From Lotus japonicus (Eukaryota; Streptophyta; Magnoliopsida; Fabales; Fabaceae): 64,000 nt of DNA. The notes beneath the pieces are model-generated. The model had not been told where the DNA came from. It worked only from the letters and a program-made list of their open reading frames with translations, and ran no database searches. Positions 23,535 through 35,000 of the stretch are shown here, in pieces. Location of the stretch: assembly GCF_012489685.1 (NCBI RefSeq), contig NC_080043.1, positions 2,916,501 to 2,980,500 of the forward strand, given 5' to 3'. Made by a program: the position numbers and the translations under genes. Within the stretch, counting starts at the first letter, position 1. Each line of letters begins with the position of its first letter.

Positions 23535-25024
23535 ATGGAGTTTGAACTGCAAGCTGAAGATGGTTCGAATTTCACACTGACAACCGCCGCTACAGCTTTG
23601 TTCGGAAGAGACTCCGGTTTCAACACCCACGACCGCACCGTTTCTCGCCGTCACGTTTCATTCCAACTCAACAACCCAGAGACTTCTCCTCCTAGGGTTT
23701 CATTCCAAGTCATCGGAAACAACCCCATTTGGGTGTCCACCACCACCAACCACGGCGGAGCAACGCTTAAGCTCTTCAGGAAGTTCGATGAAGGCCACTT
23801 GGAACTCGGGGACCGTTTCTCCTTGTCCGGGAAAGCACCCTTCTGGTTCCATTTCAAGGAAAAGGGTCCAATTGCTGAACCTGAGCTTAACTCTGACCAA
23901 GTTGTTGATGTTTCAGGAATTGATCCTGTTAAAGGTATTTATTGCCTTCCTTTCAATTTTCAATAATTGATTGTGTCCATAGCTGAATTTAGGATTTGGA
24001 ACTAATTTCATCATAGAATTGATTTTGGAGCTAGATCAATTGTCAAATGAAAAATTCAAACACCTTAAAATTGACTGTATAACACACTGGAGAATCAATT
24101 CTAGCAACTGTCAATTTGATAGCATCATAGCCTTTCAAATTGTAAGTCTAGTATGATTCAATTCAATTTAAGGTGTTGCCTTTCTCTATAATACTAATAT
24201 TAATATCCTCTTTCATTGATTACCAGTATTGTGGGTGGAACCAAATTTGGCTGTCTTTCAATTTCTAATGTAAATTTGGTTGCATGCAGTTACACTTAGA
24301 GTTAAGGAGCATGAAATTGCATTATTATGAATTTGCATTGATAAATGTTCAACTTTGTTTATTTTACATCAAGGATGGTACTCTAACAGAGCAAGATTTT
24401 GTAACACACATAAAACATTATCTTGTACTTATTTCTTGTGTCCAATATTGAACATGAGTTGGTTCTTTGAATTCAGAGTGATAGCTAATCCTTTTGAAGA
24501 TATTCTCACATTGTGGTTTTGAAAATGCAGAGTTTGGTTTTCTAGTGATCGGACACGAGTTTGATCAGTATCCCAAGGGCGTGATCCGGAATGCGAAGGA
24601 TTGGGAGTGGTTCCTGGAGGAACCTAGCAAAGATAGTGAGGATGACGAGGATTTTGAGGAGAGGAGGAAAATGAGGAGAAAGCGAAAATCATTTAAAGAT
24701 AATGAAGATGACAAGTGGACTGGTGACAGTGAAGATGACAGGGTAGTTGTTGCTAAGACAGGGAAAGGTAAGATACCCAAGTACACAACAAGATCTAAAG
24801 ATAGGAAAGGACCTAACAAAGAGGCCATAGGTAGTAGCAATTCTAAAAGAAAAAAAGCAGTTAGTGTCAATGAAACTGTTGAAAAGGATGAAGAAGATGA
24901 TGATGAAACACTAGGAGGCTTCATTGTTACTGATGAAGAAGAAGATGAAGAAGAGGAAAATGATGGAGATGAAGAGGAGGAAGAGTTTGAAGAAGATGAT
25001 GATGATGATGTAGTGGAGGAGTAA
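23535..25024 (+). CDS. FHA-domain nuclear protein with acidic tail
   Basis: Two exons (23535-23934 and 24531-25024) encode 297 residues. The N-terminal forkhead-associated domain recognises phosphothreonine peptides; its hallmark residues are visible: GR at 24-25 and SRRH at 37-40, with a following beta-rich segment. The second exon continues EFGFLVIGHEFDQYPKG and WEWFLEEP, as in plant SMAD/FHA-domain proteins of unknown partner. Then come basic clusters (RRKMRRKRKSFK; SKRKKAV), likely nuclear localisation signals, and a long Asp/Glu-rich C-terminus ending DDDDDVVEE, similar to histone- or DNA-repair-associated factors. The ATG at 23535 is the first in frame. Its exact process is unknown; DNA damage signalling or chromatin is a guess from the domain. 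Confidence 0.88.
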
Positions 25025-25883
25025 CTAATGTCAAGGGAAACAACAAACTTGTGCTCCTGGATACGGGTTCTGGATGTTTTTAATGTTAGTACATAGTTTT
25101 TACTTTTCATCATAATGATATCATTTTCATTTGTTTTTTTTTATTGAATTGTTGTATGTCTAGTAGTATAGTTTCTGCTCAATGCGAGAAATTGGCAATG
25201 TTTTAGCTTAGTGAAAAATCAGCTAATGGGATGACGAGTTTTGTAGATACGAGTTGCTTCATGAAGTTGTTTAATTTTTATGTTTTTTCTATTTACTGAT
25301 GGAGGTTGTAGGGCTTGACTAATTGAGGATTATGGCGGGATGGTACGTTCGATATATCTAAAGTGGATTAGAACTTTGATCTACAATGGAAGGGTCAGCA
25401 AATAACTACTTGATCTTCAAAAAAATCCATCCAAAAAGTTGTAAAAAGAGGGACGTTTCAAAATGGCAGACAAAACCTAATTAGAGGGTGTAAAAACATA
25501 TTTAAGCCTAAATATGATTCTAGACAATGTAGCACACAAGGGTACAACAATTTGTGTTATATACTTATATTTGATGGTTTTTCTTTCGATTTAAATTATT
25601 GTTTTACATTGATTGGTAATTCTTTTACATGAAGTCTTAAAATCTCTTACATCTATAGAAACCAAAGCATATCCTTGTTCCTTAACTTTTTATATAAATA
25701 TATCTCTTCTTGCTTTATCATTCTGATCGCACTTGCAAATATATATATAGCTATCGAAATGCATCGTTGTCACTGTCAAAAATTCAAAGTCAATCCAATA
25801 CTCTTCATTTGTTTTACAAATACGAAGATGTGCTTAAAAAGGATGTCTGAAAATAGTGAAAGGCGAGCAACCTTCCAAAAATA
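25025..25883. other. Intergenic between FHA gene and TNL2 3' end
   Basis: AT-rich; no gene recognised. Around 25440-25500 there is AAAACATATTTAAGCC, an end motif common in plant MULE-type repeats, but no matching second end was found. Confidence 0.5.
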
Positions 25884-26649
25884 TCAGAGAAACAATATAT
25901 CTTTCAAGCCCTGTGCTGCACTCTTCCATGTTCCAATTCGAAGGTGAGTTCCCATTCGCTTTATGAAATTGTCATATGAAGTGTCGTGTATCGGACACAC
26001 TCCACATCCTTTTATCATAATATCCTCCCTTCTTTTCCATGTAACTCCATTTTGAGCAAAGAATTCAAATGAAACCTTTGGAGTGCAACCAGACACATAT
26101 TCTTCCATGATATCATTTTCATATTCACTGCTTTGCAGACAACAATTTTTATCGTACCACAGACACACATGATCAGAAACAAATTCAATAGCAAGTATAC
26201 TAGTCCATCTGTTCATTTTGTCCCTTTCGCCATTACCAGTTTCCAGGTAATAGTCACAACTGATCAAAGTGTTGCCATCAGATGGGAACGGACCAACAAT
26301 GACACATAATATGAAGCCTATACGCTTGAAACGTGGAGCATCATACAGTCTATGCAGATCAATCGTTACTGAAGCCTGTGTTGATCTGTACACGAACCAC
26401 TCTGGAACTTTACCTTCAGGGTAGATAAAATCAACTGGATCATCAAGAAACTTGCTTCTTATTGATAAGAGACTACGATGTGCCAATTTCTTCATGCTCA
26501 CATGAGAATTTACTTCAATAGCACTGAGAGAAAGTTCATCCAACTTTACACAATTCTGGAATTCTATTTCATCATGTTTGCTTGTAGTAGTTCAGCAGCT
26601 GCCGGAGTGAGCATTACTGTCTCCAAGGATGAACAGTTAGCTGCAAATA

Positions 26650-27080
26650 TGATAAGATTAAACCTCCTTTGATCCAAGTTTATCGCCGGAAAAAGAAGAA
26701 TTTCAGGTCTGGAACCACCATGGGGGGTGGCGCAGCCTCTACTGTGGCCATGGAGACTGCTGAGCAGCCAAAACAGCAAGGAGAGAGGGGAAATACGAAT
26801 TTGACAGATGGATAGGGGCAGTTACCAGTCTGTAGTTATTAGGAGTTAGCAGTTATTATGTGTGTATGTCAGTTTGAATTCAAAATAGAAACTGCACTAT
26901 GCAGTTGTATAAATAATAGATGTAGCCTATTAGATGGTTGTCCAGGAAATTATAAGTGTGTGGTAGTATGGAGAGAACAGGCTCTCAAACTCCTGCTGTA
27001 TTGTATTATTTCCAGTAGAGATTCTTTATCTCTGCAGTATCAATAATAATTATCCATTATTCTATTCCCCTATCTTATCA
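26650..27080 (+). repeat. 5' LTR
   Basis: 431 bp, starting TGATAAG and ending CTTATCA. A TATA box (TATAAATA) at 26908-26915 fits the U3 promoter of the element. Confidence 0.95.
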
Positions 27081-27082
27081 TT

Positions 27083-27095
27083 TTGGTATCAGAGC
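27083..27095 (+). other. Primer-binding site (initiator-Met tRNA)
   Basis: TTGGTATCAGAGC starts just after the 5' LTR and matches the complement of the plant initiator tRNA-Met 3' end, the usual primer for this class. Confidence 0.85.
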
Positions 27096-27136
27096 ACCAT
27101 CCAGGTGCTGTGGTACTTAAGTGGTTCACTTTATAA

Positions 27137-30100
27137 ATGGGAAAAACTCGTTCTGAAGCCAGTCAAGATCCAATGGAGCGGATGCAAGAAATTATGGAAA
27201 TGTTGCAGATTGATCGTCAACAAGCACAGGCTGATCGTCAACAAGCACAGATTGACCGTCAACAAACTGATCAACGAATTCAACGTTTGGAAAATATGAT
27301 GGAGACGTTCATGCATCGGGACGACCTTGGCTCTCAAAGAGACAATCATGAACAGAGCATTAAGCGCCCAGGACAGGAAGAAGAGTCTAACTGTGATAAC
27401 ACTTCTGCACGTTGGCGGAAGTTGGAGGTTCCAGTTTTTGATGGTGTTGCTGATGCCTATGGTTGGGTTCATAAGTTGGAAAGGTTCTTCCAAATTCGTG
27501 GAGTTCCAGAGGAGGGGAGATTGCAGGCGGTTCTGGTGGCACTGGATGGAAAAGCTCTGTCATGGTTTCAATGGTGGGAAGGTTGTCATCCTCACGCAGA
27601 CTGGGACACTTTTAAGTTGGCAATTCTGAAGAGGTTCCAAGTTTCAAGTACTCTCAATCCCTTTGCTGCTTTACTAGCCCTTAAGCAAGAAGATTCGGTG
27701 GCGGAATTTGTGGAACAATTTGAGAAATTTGCCGGCATGTTGAAAGACATTGATGAAACACACTTAATGGATATCTTTGTGAATGGTTTGAAGGAGGACA
27801 TAGGTGCAGAAATTAAACTTTATGAACCAACAACCTTATCCATCATGGTCCAAAAGGTTTTAATGATTGAGCAGAAAAATCTTGCAGTTAGTAAGGTTCA
27901 TCCAAATTCAACTTCTGGTTCAAGGTTCAGTAATTCTTATAAGTCACCATCAATTTCTCGAACTGTCACAGTTGATACTACACAGAAGAGTGGAGGCAAA
28001 AGTTACACACCATCTTCATCTTATTCTGGTAGTGTCTCTGTGGAAAAACCATTTCAAAGAAATCGACCGGGTAATTACCGTAGACTTTCTGATGCTGATT
28101 ACCAGGAGAAGATCCGGAAAGGAGAATGTTTTCGCTGTGATGAAAAATTTGGGCCTAACCATGTGTGCAAGAACAAACAATTTCGAGTTATGCTGATGGA
28201 AGAGACTGGCGATTCTGAACCAGAAGATGATCCAGATTGTCACCCCGAAACGGAACCTGTCCCACATTTATCCCTGAATAGTATTGTTGGATTCAGTTCT
28301 AGAAGGTCTTTCAAGGTTTGGGGAACTATTGAAGATCACAAAGTTGTGGTGTTAGTTGATTGTGGAGCAACTCATAATTTCATTTCCAAGGCGTTAGTAC
28401 AGGAATTGCACTTGAAGGTTGAGGATACTCCATCTTATGTAGTTGAAGTAGGGGATGGTCATAAGATACCATGCAAGGGTGTTTGTAAGGACGTGTCTTT
28501 GCTGTTACATAATGTGCCGGTCAATCAACAATTTTATTTGTTTGGCCTTGGCGGAGTGGACATTGTATTGGGCCTAGAATGGTTAGCAAGTCTTGGTGAC
28601 ATTAGAGCTAACTTTGAACAGTTGACTTTGCGGTTTACTATGAATGGCCAGAAGTTGTCACTCCAAGGGGATCCTGAATTATGCAAGAAGGATGCTTCTT
28701 TAAATTCCTTACTCAAGGCTTTGCAACATGGTGAGGGATTTCTCATTGATTTTCAACAAATTCAAGCAGAAACAGATTGGAGGGCTAATGTTCCAGCAGA
28801 TTTAGTTTCCATTCTCCACCAATTTCCTTCCATCTTTGAACCGCCGGAAGGATTACCACCTCACCGTCGGCAAGATCATGCGATTCATCTCAAGGAAGGG
28901 GCGCAAATTCCTAACTTAAGACCTTATAGATATCCTCATTACCAGAAAAACGAAATTGAGAAATTGGTTGCTGAAATGTTAGATGCCGGCATTATTCGTC
29001 CATCTACAAGTCCCTTCTCCAGCCCCATAATTCTGGTTCAAAAGAAAGATGGTAGTTGGCGGTTTTGTGTTGATTATCGGGCTTTAAACAAGATCACCGT
29101 GCCAGACAAATTTCCAATTCCAGTCATTGATGAATTGTTGGATGAAATAGGAGGGGCACGGATCTTTTCAAAGCTGGATTTGCGTTCCGGTTATCACCAA
29201 ATCAGAATGAAGGAAGGTGACATTGAAAAAACTGCATTCAGAACTCATGAAGGTCATTACGAATTTCTGGTACTTCCTTTTGGTCTCACTAATGCACCCT
29301 CTTCTTTTCAATCTTTAATGAATGAAGTTTTGAGGCCCCTTCTCCGCAAGTTTGTATTAGTTTTCTTCAATGATATTTTGATCTATAGCCTCTCCATGGA
29401 AGATCATATCCAACATTTGCACACTGTTTTATCTCTATTACAACAACATGATTTGAAAGTCAATGGGAAGAAATGCACTTTTGGCCAAGAGACTTTGGAG
29501 TATTTAGGTCACATCATTTCTGCAGGTGGAGTTTCTGCTGATCCAAAGAAATTAGAGGCTATGTGGTTGTGGCCTACTCCCAAGGACATCAAAAGTTTAA
29601 GGGGTTTTCTTGGACTAACAGGTTATTACCGCCGTTTTGTACAGAATTATGGGAAGATTGCGAAACCTTTGACTAATTTATTGAAGAAAGATGCTTTTCA
29701 ATGGAGTTCTGATGCTCATGCTGCTTTTGAACAATTAAAGAATGCCATGACTACTCTTCCTATGCTGGCTGTTCCTGATTTTACCAAGCCTTTTGTTTTA
29801 GAGACTGACGCTTCAGGTACAGGTTTGGGTGCTGTTTTACTGCAGGAAGGTCGCCCTTTGGCTTTTTGGAGTACAACTTTATCTGATCGGAATCAAAGGA
29901 AATCAGTCTATGATCGCGAACTGATGGCGGTTGTCAAAGCTGTCCAGAAATGGCGCCATTACTTGTTGGGTCATCATTTTATAATCCGAACTGATCAGAA
30001 AAGTTTGAAGTTTTTGGCAGATCAACGCATGTTAGGTGAAGAACAATTCAAGTGGGTTTCTAAGTTGGCTGGGTTTGACTTTGATATTCAGTACAAACCG

Positions 30101-31642
30101 GGTAAAGACAATTCTGCTGCTGATGCCTTATCCCGGCGGAGTTCTTATTGCGCCATTTCTATCTTACAAATTCATGATTTTGAAGAATGGGTGGAAGAAG
30201 TCAATAAAGATGACAAGTTGCAGAAAATTATTCAAGACTTGATTCTGGACCCTACTTCTCATTCCGGTTATGTCTTGCGTGATCAGAAACTATTCTTTAA
30301 AGGTAGATTGGTTTTATCCAAGACTTCCTCCCGTATACCAGTCATCTTGAAAGAGTTTCATTCTTCATTGATGGGAGGGCATTCCGGAATCTTCAGAACA
30401 TACAAAAGGGTAGCCAACTTGGTTTATTGGGACGGCATGAAATCTGACATCAAGAACTATGTGGCTGCTTGCGATGTTTGCCAAAGGAACAAAAGTGATA
30501 ATTTAACTCCGGCAGGCTTATTGCAACCTTTACCCGTTCCTACTCAAGTTTGGACAGATATTTCCATGGATTTTGTCACTGGTTTACCTAAATCCATGGG
30601 GAAAGACACCATTCTGGTAGTAGTTGATCGTCTTACAAAATATGCACATTTCTTGGCCTTGGGTCATCCCTATACAGCTACTGAGGTTGCTGCTGTATTC
30701 CTTCAAGAAATTGTCAGGCTACATGGTTTTCCTTCCTCCATTGTATCTGATCGAGATCCCCTTTTCTTGAGCAATTTTTGGAAGGCACTTTTCCGAGCAG
30801 CAGGTACTCAATTGAAATTTAGTTCTGCTTATCATCCCCAAACTGATGGCCAAACCGAAGTTGTCAATCGGTGCTTGGAGGTGTACTTGCGCTGTCTTAC
30901 CGGTTCCAAACCCAAAAAATGGGTTTCTTGTCTTCCATGGGCTGAATTCTGGTTTAATACTAATTATAATGCTTCCAGCAAAATGTCACCTTTTCAAGCC
31001 TTGTATGGGCAGGATCCTCCTCTTCTTTTCAAAGGTTCGACCATTCCTTCCAAGTTAGATGAGGTTAATAAACTTTCTAAGGACCGGGACGAATTGTTGG
31101 CAGATTTGCGGGACAACTTGCTTAAGTCTCAGGATATCATGCGTACATATGCCAACAAACATAGAAGACAAGTGGAATTTGAAGCTGGCGATTGGGTCTT
31201 CTTGAAGTTGCAGCCTTATAGAAGGCGATCTTTGGCTCAACGAGTTAATCAGAAACTCAGTCCACGATTCTATGGGCCATTCCAAGTGTTAACCAAAGTT
31301 GGAGCTGTAGCTTATAAATTAGACCTTCCTTCCCATAGCAGAATTCATCCGGTGTTCCATGTCTCTCTTCTTAAGAAAGCCATTGGTGATTCGTTTCAAT
31401 CTCAGCCCTTGCCTCCAATGCTATCTGAAGATCACGAGTTGCAAGTTTATCCCGAATCGGTTCTCAATGTTCGTGAAGATTCTCCTGGTAATGTTGAGGT
31501 TCTGATTTCCTGGCAGAATCTTCCTTCTTGTGAGAATAGTTGGGAATCGGTGGCCCGCATTCATGAAGCCTTTCCAGACTTTCACCTTGAGGACAAGGTG
31601 AATCTTCAAGGGGGGGTATTGATAAGATTAAACCTCCTTTGA
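27137..31642 (+). CDS. Gag-pol polyprotein of the chromovirus, 1501 residues
   Basis: One uninterrupted frame. Order: gag (retrotransposon gag fold around WFQWWEG to about residue 250), zinc knuckle C331-C334-H342-C344, aspartic protease (D408-C-G in place of the common D-S/T-G), reverse transcriptase, RNase H (D891 in TDAS; YDREL), integrase with an HHCC zinc finger and catalytic D1141, D1205 and E1241 (35 residues between the last two), a GPF/Y-like module (RFYGPFQV), and a chromodomain at about 1437-1486 that directs integration to chromatin. The RT active-site motif reads FFNDILIYS: residue 745 is Asn where the family has the first catalytic Asp, so the copy is predicted to lack RT activity. 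The frame ends 23 bp inside the 3' LTR, as in related elements. The ATG at 27137 is the first after the primer site. Confidence 0.94.
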   Translation: MGKTRSEASQDPMERMQEIMEMLQIDRQQAQADRQQAQIDRQQTDQRIQRLENMMETFMHRDDLGSQRDNHEQSIKRPGQEEESNCDNTSARWRKLEVPVFDGVADAYGWVHKLERFFQIRGVPEEGRLQAVLVALDGKALSWFQWWEGCHPHADWDTFKLAILKRFQVSSTLNPFAALLALKQEDSVAEFVEQFEKFAGMLKDIDETHLMDIFVNGLKEDIGAEIKLYEPTTLSIMVQKVLMIEQKNLAVSKVHPNSTSGSRFSNSYKSPSISRTVTVDTTQKSGGKSYTPSSSYSGSVSVEKPFQRNRPGNYRRLSDADYQEKIRKGECFRCDEKFGPNHVCKNKQFRVMLMEETGDSEPEDDPDCHPETEPVPHLSLNSIVGFSSRRSFKVWGTIEDHKVVVLVDCGATHNFISKALVQELHLKVEDTPSYVVEVGDGHKIPCKGVCKDVSLLLHNVPVNQQFYLFGLGGVDIVLGLEWLASLGDIRANFEQLTLRFTMNGQKLSLQGDPELCKKDASLNSLLKALQHGEGFLIDFQQIQAETDWRANVPADLVSILHQFPSIFEPPEGLPPHRRQDHAIHLKEGAQIPNLRPYRYPHYQKNEIEKLVAEMLDAGIIRPSTSPFSSPIILVQKKDGSWRFCVDYRALNKITVPDKFPIPVIDELLDEIGGARIFSKLDLRSGYHQIRMKEGDIEKTAFRTHEGHYEFLVLPFGLTNAPSSFQSLMNEVLRPLLRKFVLVFFNDILIYSLSMEDHIQHLHTVLSLLQQHDLKVNGKKCTFGQETLEYLGHIISAGGVSADPKKLEAMWLWPTPKDIKSLRGFLGLTGYYRRFVQNYGKIAKPLTNLLKKDAFQWSSDAHAAFEQLKNAMTTLPMLAVPDFTKPFVLETDASGTGLGAVLLQEGRPLAFWSTTLSDRNQRKSVYDRELMAVVKAVQKWRHYLLGHHFIIRTDQKSLKFLADQRMLGEEQFKWVSKLAGFDFDIQYKPGKDNSAADALSRRSSYCAISILQIHDFEEWVEEVNKDDKLQKIIQDLILDPTSHSGYVLRDQKLFFKGRLVLSKTSSRIPVILKEFHSSLMGGHSGIFRTYKRVANLVYWDGMKSDIKNYVAACDVCQRNKSDNLTPAGLLQPLPVPTQVWTDISMDFVTGLPKSMGKDTILVVVDRLTKYAHFLALGHPYTATEVAAVFLQEIVRLHGFPSSIVSDRDPLFLSNFWKALFRAAGTQLKFSSAYHPQTDGQTEVVNRCLEVYLRCLTGSKPKKWVSCLPWAEFWFNTNYNASSKMSPFQALYGQDPPLLFKGSTIPSKLDEVNKLSKDRDELLADLRDNLLKSQDIMRTYANKHRRQVEFEAGDWVFLKLQPYRRRSLAQRVNQKLSPRFYGPFQVLTKVGAVAYKLDLPSHSRIHPVFHVSLLKKAIGDSFQSQPLPPMLSEDHELQVYPESVLNVREDSPGNVEVLISWQNLPSCENSWESVARIHEAFPDFHLEDKVNLQGGVLIRLNLL
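31608..31618 (+). other. Polypurine tract
   Basis: AAGGGGGGG-type purine run immediately before the 3' LTR, the expected plus-strand primer. It overlaps the end of the gag-pol frame. Confidence 0.75.
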
Positions 31643-32049
31643 TCCAAGTTTATCGCCCGAAAAAGAAGAATTTCAGGTCTGGAACCACCATGGGGGGTGG
31701 CGCAGCCTCTACTGTGGCCATGGAGACTGCTGACAGCCAAAACAGCAAGGAGAGAGGGGAAATACGAATTTGACAGATGGATAGGGGCAGTTACCAGTCT
31801 GTAGTTATTAGGAGTTAGCAGTTATTATGTGTGTATGTCAGTTTGAATTCAAAATAGAAACTGCACTATGCAGTTGTATAAATAATAGATGTAGCCTATT
31901 AGATGGTTGTCCAGGAAATTATAAGTGTGTGGTAGTATGGAGAGAACATGCTCTCGAACTCCTGCTGTATTGTATTATTTCCAGTAGAGATTCTTCATCT
32001 CTGCAGTATCAATAATAATTATCCATTATTCTATTCCCCTATCTTATCA
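31620..32049 (+). repeat. 3' LTR
   Basis: 430 bp, near identical to the 5' LTR: four substitutions and one 1-bp deletion (GAGCAGCC versus GACAGCC). Its last bases are the TGA stop codon when read on the TNL2 strand. Confidence 0.95.
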
Positions 32050-35000
32050 AAATAACTCTTTTAATGATGGTGGAAGCTTTGGAAGATAGCAAAGCCTCTT
32101 GCAATCCCTCAAATCAATCTTTTCCAGCTTACAAAGATGCTTGATGCTTGCAGGAAATCTCTCAATATCTGTTCCTGCTAGTAACAACTCGCGCAATGAA
32201 GATAGGAGGCTAATATTGTCTGGAATTGCAGACAAGTTCAGACATTGTTGCAGCTTTAAAATTTCCAAAGACCTCAAGCCATTAAAAAGGACATGAAGAT
32301 TTGATGCATCAAGTTGTATGCAACCATGAACATAAAGTTCCCGGAGTGATCTCAGGTCCGCAACCTTGTCAGGAAGATTGCTTAGACTTTCGCAGTAATC
32401 AAGAGTCAATGTTTCCAGATTTCTGAGACTCCCAATTGATGAGGGCAATTCATTGATAGCAGTTGAAGTTAAGGCTAGGTCTTTCATACTCTCTGAAGTC
32501 ACTGAAAACACTACAAGTCTTGAGCAGCCAGTGAGGAGAAGTTCACGAAGGGATCTTAAATGGGTTTCACTTTGAAGACTGGTAAGCGCTTCACAGTAAA
32601 ATAGGTTTAAACGCACAAGCTTGTGGAGAGACAAAATAGACGGATGAACACTCAGCAAATTTCTGCAAGCATAGAGTTCTACTTCTTCAAGATTTGAAGC
32701 CTTTGAAAAATCTGGGAGCTCTAGCAAATGCTTGGAATCACTCAGGTCAATTTTCTTCAAGACTCGAGGACTTAAGCACAGCTCATCAATTTTTGAGACA
32801 TCCAGAGTTATGCTTTCAATGGCTTTAGTTCCCTAGCAAGATAAAGTAACATACAATGTAAATATTATTCAAAACCAGAAGTTTGCACAAAATTATTTTA
32901 TAAAGACATTTCACACAATTATGGCTCTTACTGTGTTATTTTCCAATACTTGATGAATGTCGTTAGGATCCCATAACCTACTGCGTTTCCCAGGGTCTTC
33001 AATACATTCTTCTCGAACAATCTCCCAACCCATTTCTTGTATCAAGTCATGCATCAATACAATTGGTCTTCCAGAGCCCTTGGCTTCAATGATGAGAGCT
33101 TTGTCTTTAAGGACTCTTAACCCAATAATTGTCGAGAAACCACAGGCATCAAGCAGAACTATTACTCGGTGCAATTCATATCCTTTCAAAAAACATGCAA
33201 TGTATAGAAAGATGTTTTTCTCTTCTCGATCAAGTCTATCATAAGTCAATCTCAACACATTTTGGATTTTGGAGTGAGGCATTTTCTTAAGTTTCTGCAA
33301 TTGGCTTAACCATTCTATCTTGCTTTTACCATAAAGAAAAGAGCCCAAAACTTTCAAAGCTAATGGGTTTCCATTAGCATACTGAATCACCCTTCTTGAT
33401 AACTCATTCCACTCCATATCAACACAACTTTGTTGCTCGAAGGCATTCATAATGAAAAGCTTAATAGCTTCATCAGAGTTTAATGCCTTTGCCTCATATA
33501 TACTGTCAACTATTTTACCAAGCACTTGCTTATCTCTAGTTGTTACAATAATTCTGCTACCAGATCCAAACCAATCAAGTGCTCCAACTAAATTTTCTAG
33601 GTGCTCTGAATCACTGATATCATCAAGAACAAGAAGAACCTTTTTACGAACGAGCCTTCTCTTAACATAAGGGGGAACTCCATTAGGTGTGCCAATATGT
33701 AGATCATTTTCCTTTAGTAATATAGAGAGAATTTTATTCTTCAGATAAATCATTCCTTGTTTCTCTGATTCTTCCCTTATGTTTGCCATAAAGCAACACC
33801 CTTCAAATTCAAAACAAAGACGGTTATATACTGCAGCTGCAATAGTTGTCTTACCAATTCCTCCCATGCCCCAAATTCCAATGGCAAGAACATCCATTGT
33901 CGACCCTAGGCGCAATTGTGACTCCAACTCTGCAATCCGTTCTTCAATTCCAACAAGGTCTGTTAACTCACTTTGGTACATAAGATTCAACTTGGATGAC
34001 AAAGACTTGACAATTGCTTCTATAAGCTCAACTTCATCCCTATAAAACAAGAGAAAGAAAAAGTATATCAAGTTTAGTGCCACTATTGTTAATTTTAACA
34101 GGTGAAAGCACAATAAGTAAAACTTAGGATGGAAGGTTTTTCATATTAGTCCAAACTAAGCATGAAATGTGATCACCCGATGAAAGTATAGATGGACTAA
34201 TGTAACCAACATATTATGTGTTTGGATACCAATTGAGCGCACGAGAAGTGTTCCATTGACTTAATGTCTTGAAGTGAGTGTTAACGTTCATTTGCACAGG
34301 TGCCAACATATATCGAAATATAAACTAAGCATACGTGAGGGACTTATATTTGCTAATTGCTAGTATGAATTGAAAAACTTTTCCATGGTTGAAGATGAAA
34401 ATGAGGGTTTACTCAAAACTTTAGTCAAACATAATACAACAAATTATAATGGAACCACTATTAATCACCATCGCATAAGTTATATGATGCCACTTAAATG
34501 AAATAACTGCTAATGTCTCGCATCATATCAATTAGAGATATGATCAAAATAATTCTTATGAAGGGTAGAACAACCATCACCGTCAAGCTAGTTTTAAGTA
34601 GATTTAAGCCTAAACAAAATCTAAATTTTAGCATGGTATGAGAGCCTATCCTCAATCCATTTATTAGGCCACCAGTAGATATTTAAAGTTCAAAAATGAG
34701 TTGCTCTACCTTTTATAGGCATTATTTTAGTCTTGTCTCAATTACCTTAATAGACACTTCTCACTATAGAGCTAACTTTTGTGGTACAGTTAAGTTTAAC
34801 CCAAATTCTAATAGCAACTAGTAATGACAAATCATTGGTGCCACATGGTTTAAGGAAATAACAAATGCTACAATGAAAATCAACCAGGATAAAATAGTCA
34901 AGTTGTTAAGGTCCTCATTGGAAGTTGCATAGCCTGCCAAAGTATGCAATATTATAAAATCAACAAATAACTAAACATGCATGGGGAGAAACAAACAACA

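Larger units (their letters stand above)
26650..32049 (+). mobile_element. Complete Ty3/Gypsy chromovirus (Reina-like) LTR retrotransposon
   Basis: A 5400-bp element flanked by a perfect 5-bp target duplication AAATA (26645-26649 and 32050-32054). LTRs of 431 and 430 bp differ by four substitutions and one single-base indel, and both end in the inverted pair TGATAAGAT/ATCTTATCA. A primer-binding site complementary to initiator-Met tRNA (TGGTATCAGAGC) follows the 5' LTR, and a G-rich polypurine tract precedes the 3' LTR. Small size, short LTRs, one gag-pol frame and a C-terminal chromodomain fit the Reina clade; the clade name is inference. It lies antisense to TNL2, inside its LRR. Confidence 0.95.

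Noticed and set aside
24565..25113. 182-codon minus-strand Ser-rich frame
   Set aside because: Antisense of the Asp/Glu-rich tail of the FHA gene; no domain.
27131..27493. Minus-strand 120-codon frame and other frames within gag-pol
   Set aside because: Antisense or shifted shadows of the uninterrupted gag-pol frame.
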